Below the pieces are notes generated by a model. The model made no database searches and was not told where the DNA came from. It was given only the letters and a program-made list of their open reading frames with translations. This document shows, one piece after another, positions 6,745 to 7,380 of a stretch of 7,380 bases of DNA (within the stretch, counting starts at the first letter, position 1; every line of letters begins with the position of its first letter). This DNA comes from Clostridia bacterium. GTDB lineage: Bacteria > Bacillota_A > Clostridia > Christensenellales > Borkfalkiaceae. The translations under genes were made by a program, and so were the position numbers. Where the stretch lies: positions 1-7,380 of the forward strand of contig JAFQBR010000245.1 of the NCBI GenBank assembly GCA_017399665.1, read 5' to 3'.

Positions 6745-7116
6745 TTATGCTTTCGCTACTTGCTTAAGTAACATATTAAGTAGCGCTTTGTCTGATCTCT
6801 TTGCGGGTTTTACGTTAAATTCGTAAATTTCACCGTCTTCATCAACGCTCTTAACTCCATAGGTATTACCAGTTATTACTTCACCTGATGCTTCATTCTT
6901 GATTTCAAAAGGCTTTACTAATAATTCAGTCGCGTTTGAATCACCGAATATAATATCTAATACAACGTATCCGTTATAATCTTTTTCAGGGGGCATAATG
7001 CTGATTTTTACGTCTACCCCTCTAATGTTGCCTCTTACGAAGTATGCAAAGTAATTCTTATTATTTTTAGTGTAAGGTTCTCTTTCTACCATAACTGCTT
7101 GATTTTTGTTTTTCAT
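6745..7116 (-). CDS. 123-aa soluble protein, possibly single-stranded DNA binding (unproven)
   Basis: Complete gene, ATG start with AAGGAGG upstream and tandem TAA TAA stops (6747-6742). The 123-residue product has no signal peptide or membrane segment. It begins MKNKNQAVMVEREPY and then reads as alternating beta-strand segments (NYFAYFVRGNIRGVDVKISI; YVVLDIIFGD; ELLVKPFEIK; GNTYGVKSVDEDGEIYEFNV), closing with a short helix (SDKALLNMLLKQVAKA). A small all-beta protein with aromatic residues on its strands, lying next to a basic protein and ahead of a terminator, is compatible with an OB-fold ssDNA-binding protein such as the gene V type of filamentous phages. This is inference from shape and position only; I recognise no diagnostic motif. 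The gene ends 18 nt before the terminator stem, so it is the last gene of the upstream transcript and probably the more highly expressed part. Confidence 0.85.
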   Translation of the reverse strand: MKNKNQAVMVEREPYTKNNKNYFAYFVRGNIRGVDVKISIMPPEKDYNGYVVLDIIFGDSNATELLVKPFEIKNEASGEVITGNTYGVKSVDEDGEIYEFNVKPAKRSDKALLNMLLKQVAKA

Positions 7117-7127
7117 AACTTATTTTA

Positions 7128-7134
7128 CCTCCTT
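7128..7134 (-). promoter_or_regulatory. Ribosome binding site for the 123-aa gene
   Basis: AAGGAGG read on the minus strand, 11 nt before the ATG at 7116. It overlaps the second of the tandem TAA stops of the basic-protein gene. It fixes the start of the 123-aa gene and indicates coupling to the gene before it. Confidence 0.8.
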
Positions 7135-7135
7135 A

Positions 7136-7380
7136 TTATGCTGATTTTTTGCCTTTTTGGCGAGAGATGCGTCTTGCTTCTGCAGGTTTCTTACCTTCTG
7201 CAAGTGCCTTCTTATACTTGTAAATGCCGGCGTGGTCGCTCTGACATTGTAGATAACCCGATCTCATGCCGAGTTGATATTCGCTAAGTTCTTGACCTAC
7301 TTTCTTACCATAGGTATGAACTCTTGCCTTTCTGTCTGCTGCGTAACCCTTTGCTCGCTTTGATGGGGTTGTCCAGCGTC
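7136..7380 (-). CDS. Small, highly basic protein of unknown function (3' part only)
   Basis: An open frame enters from the right edge and ends with tandem TAA TAA stops at 7138-7133. The visible 80 residues run from RWTTPSKRAK to RQKGKKSA. They hold about 21 Lys/Arg against 6 Asp/Glu, so the protein is strongly positive, and no membrane segment or signal is visible. A central block containing LGMRSGYLQCQSDHAG is followed by YKYKKALAEGKKPAEARRIS, probably helical. The charge suggests binding to nucleic acid, but that is inference; no named domain is recognised and there is no zinc-type Cys/His cluster (one Cys, two His). The next gene starts 19 nt after the first stop, and that gene's ribosome binding site begins within the second stop codon, so the two are probably co-transcribed. 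The true start lies outside the window; Met38 of the fragment is a poor start because conserved-looking sequence precedes it. Confidence 0.75.
   Translation of the reverse strand, partial: RWTTPSKRAKGYAADRKARVHTYGKKVGQELSEYQLGMRSGYLQCQSDHAGIYKYKKALAEGKKPAEARRISRQKGKKSA

Noticed and set aside
7099..7287. Plus-strand open frame of 62 codons
   Set aside because: It crosses the junction of two minus-strand genes and is Cys/Arg-rich shadow sequence.
1..7380. CRISPR array, tRNA or rRNA gene, insertion sequence, integrase or attachment site
   Set aside because: No regularly spaced repeats, cloverleaf, transposase motifs or paired terminal repeats were seen when reading both strands.

Overview
The window is AT-rich, densely packed bacterial or mobile-element DNA. 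Every gene I can support lies on the minus strand, so the genes are read from position 7380 down to 1. Extended Shine-Dalgarno sequences (AAGGAGG, GGAGGTG, GGGGGTG), two genes with TTG starts, membrane anchors in place of outer-membrane features, and Ig-like surface domains suggest a low-GC Firmicute (Clostridia-like, perhaps a gut commensal). No ribosomal, tRNA, integrase, transposase or metabolic gene is visible. The content looks like an accessory element such as a plasmid, prophage or integrated element, but the host cannot be fixed from this window.

In transcription order: (1) 7380-7136, the 3' end of a small, very basic protein cut by the window edge. (2) 7116-6745, a 123-aa soluble protein of unknown function. 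(3) 6727-6683, a strong intrinsic terminator. (4) 6658-5294, an SGNH/GDSL hydrolase held in the membrane by an N-terminal segment, with all four family motifs intact. (5) 5281-4163 and 4142-3537, two N-terminally anchored surface proteins whose C-terminal regions look related. (6) 3540-1564, a 658-aa exported protein with a signal peptide and a C-terminal membrane anchor; its TTG start overlaps the previous stop codon. (7) 1548-1453, a previously easy-to-miss 31-aa membrane microprotein with a TTG start, carrying a 13-bp RNA hairpin near its 3' end. (8) 1430-1, a polytopic membrane protein with a non-canonical P-loop (GSMGKKKTT), running off the left edge.

The six genes from 6658 to 1 are separated by 22 nt or less, or overlap, and form one apparent operon. 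Four or five of their products place a domain outside the membrane, and the last is a candidate membrane-bound NTPase. Two small, probably nucleic-acid-related proteins precede them behind a terminator that can act as an attenuator. This resembles the organisation of a filamentous-phage (inovirus) genome: DNA-binding and small proteins, terminator, adsorption protein, small coat protein, assembly ATPase. It also fits a conjugation or secretion module. Neither is proven: no replication initiator, major coat protein, relaxase or VirB4-like protein is seen here. The main candidate for something undescribed is this surface-plus-ATPase operon as a unit.
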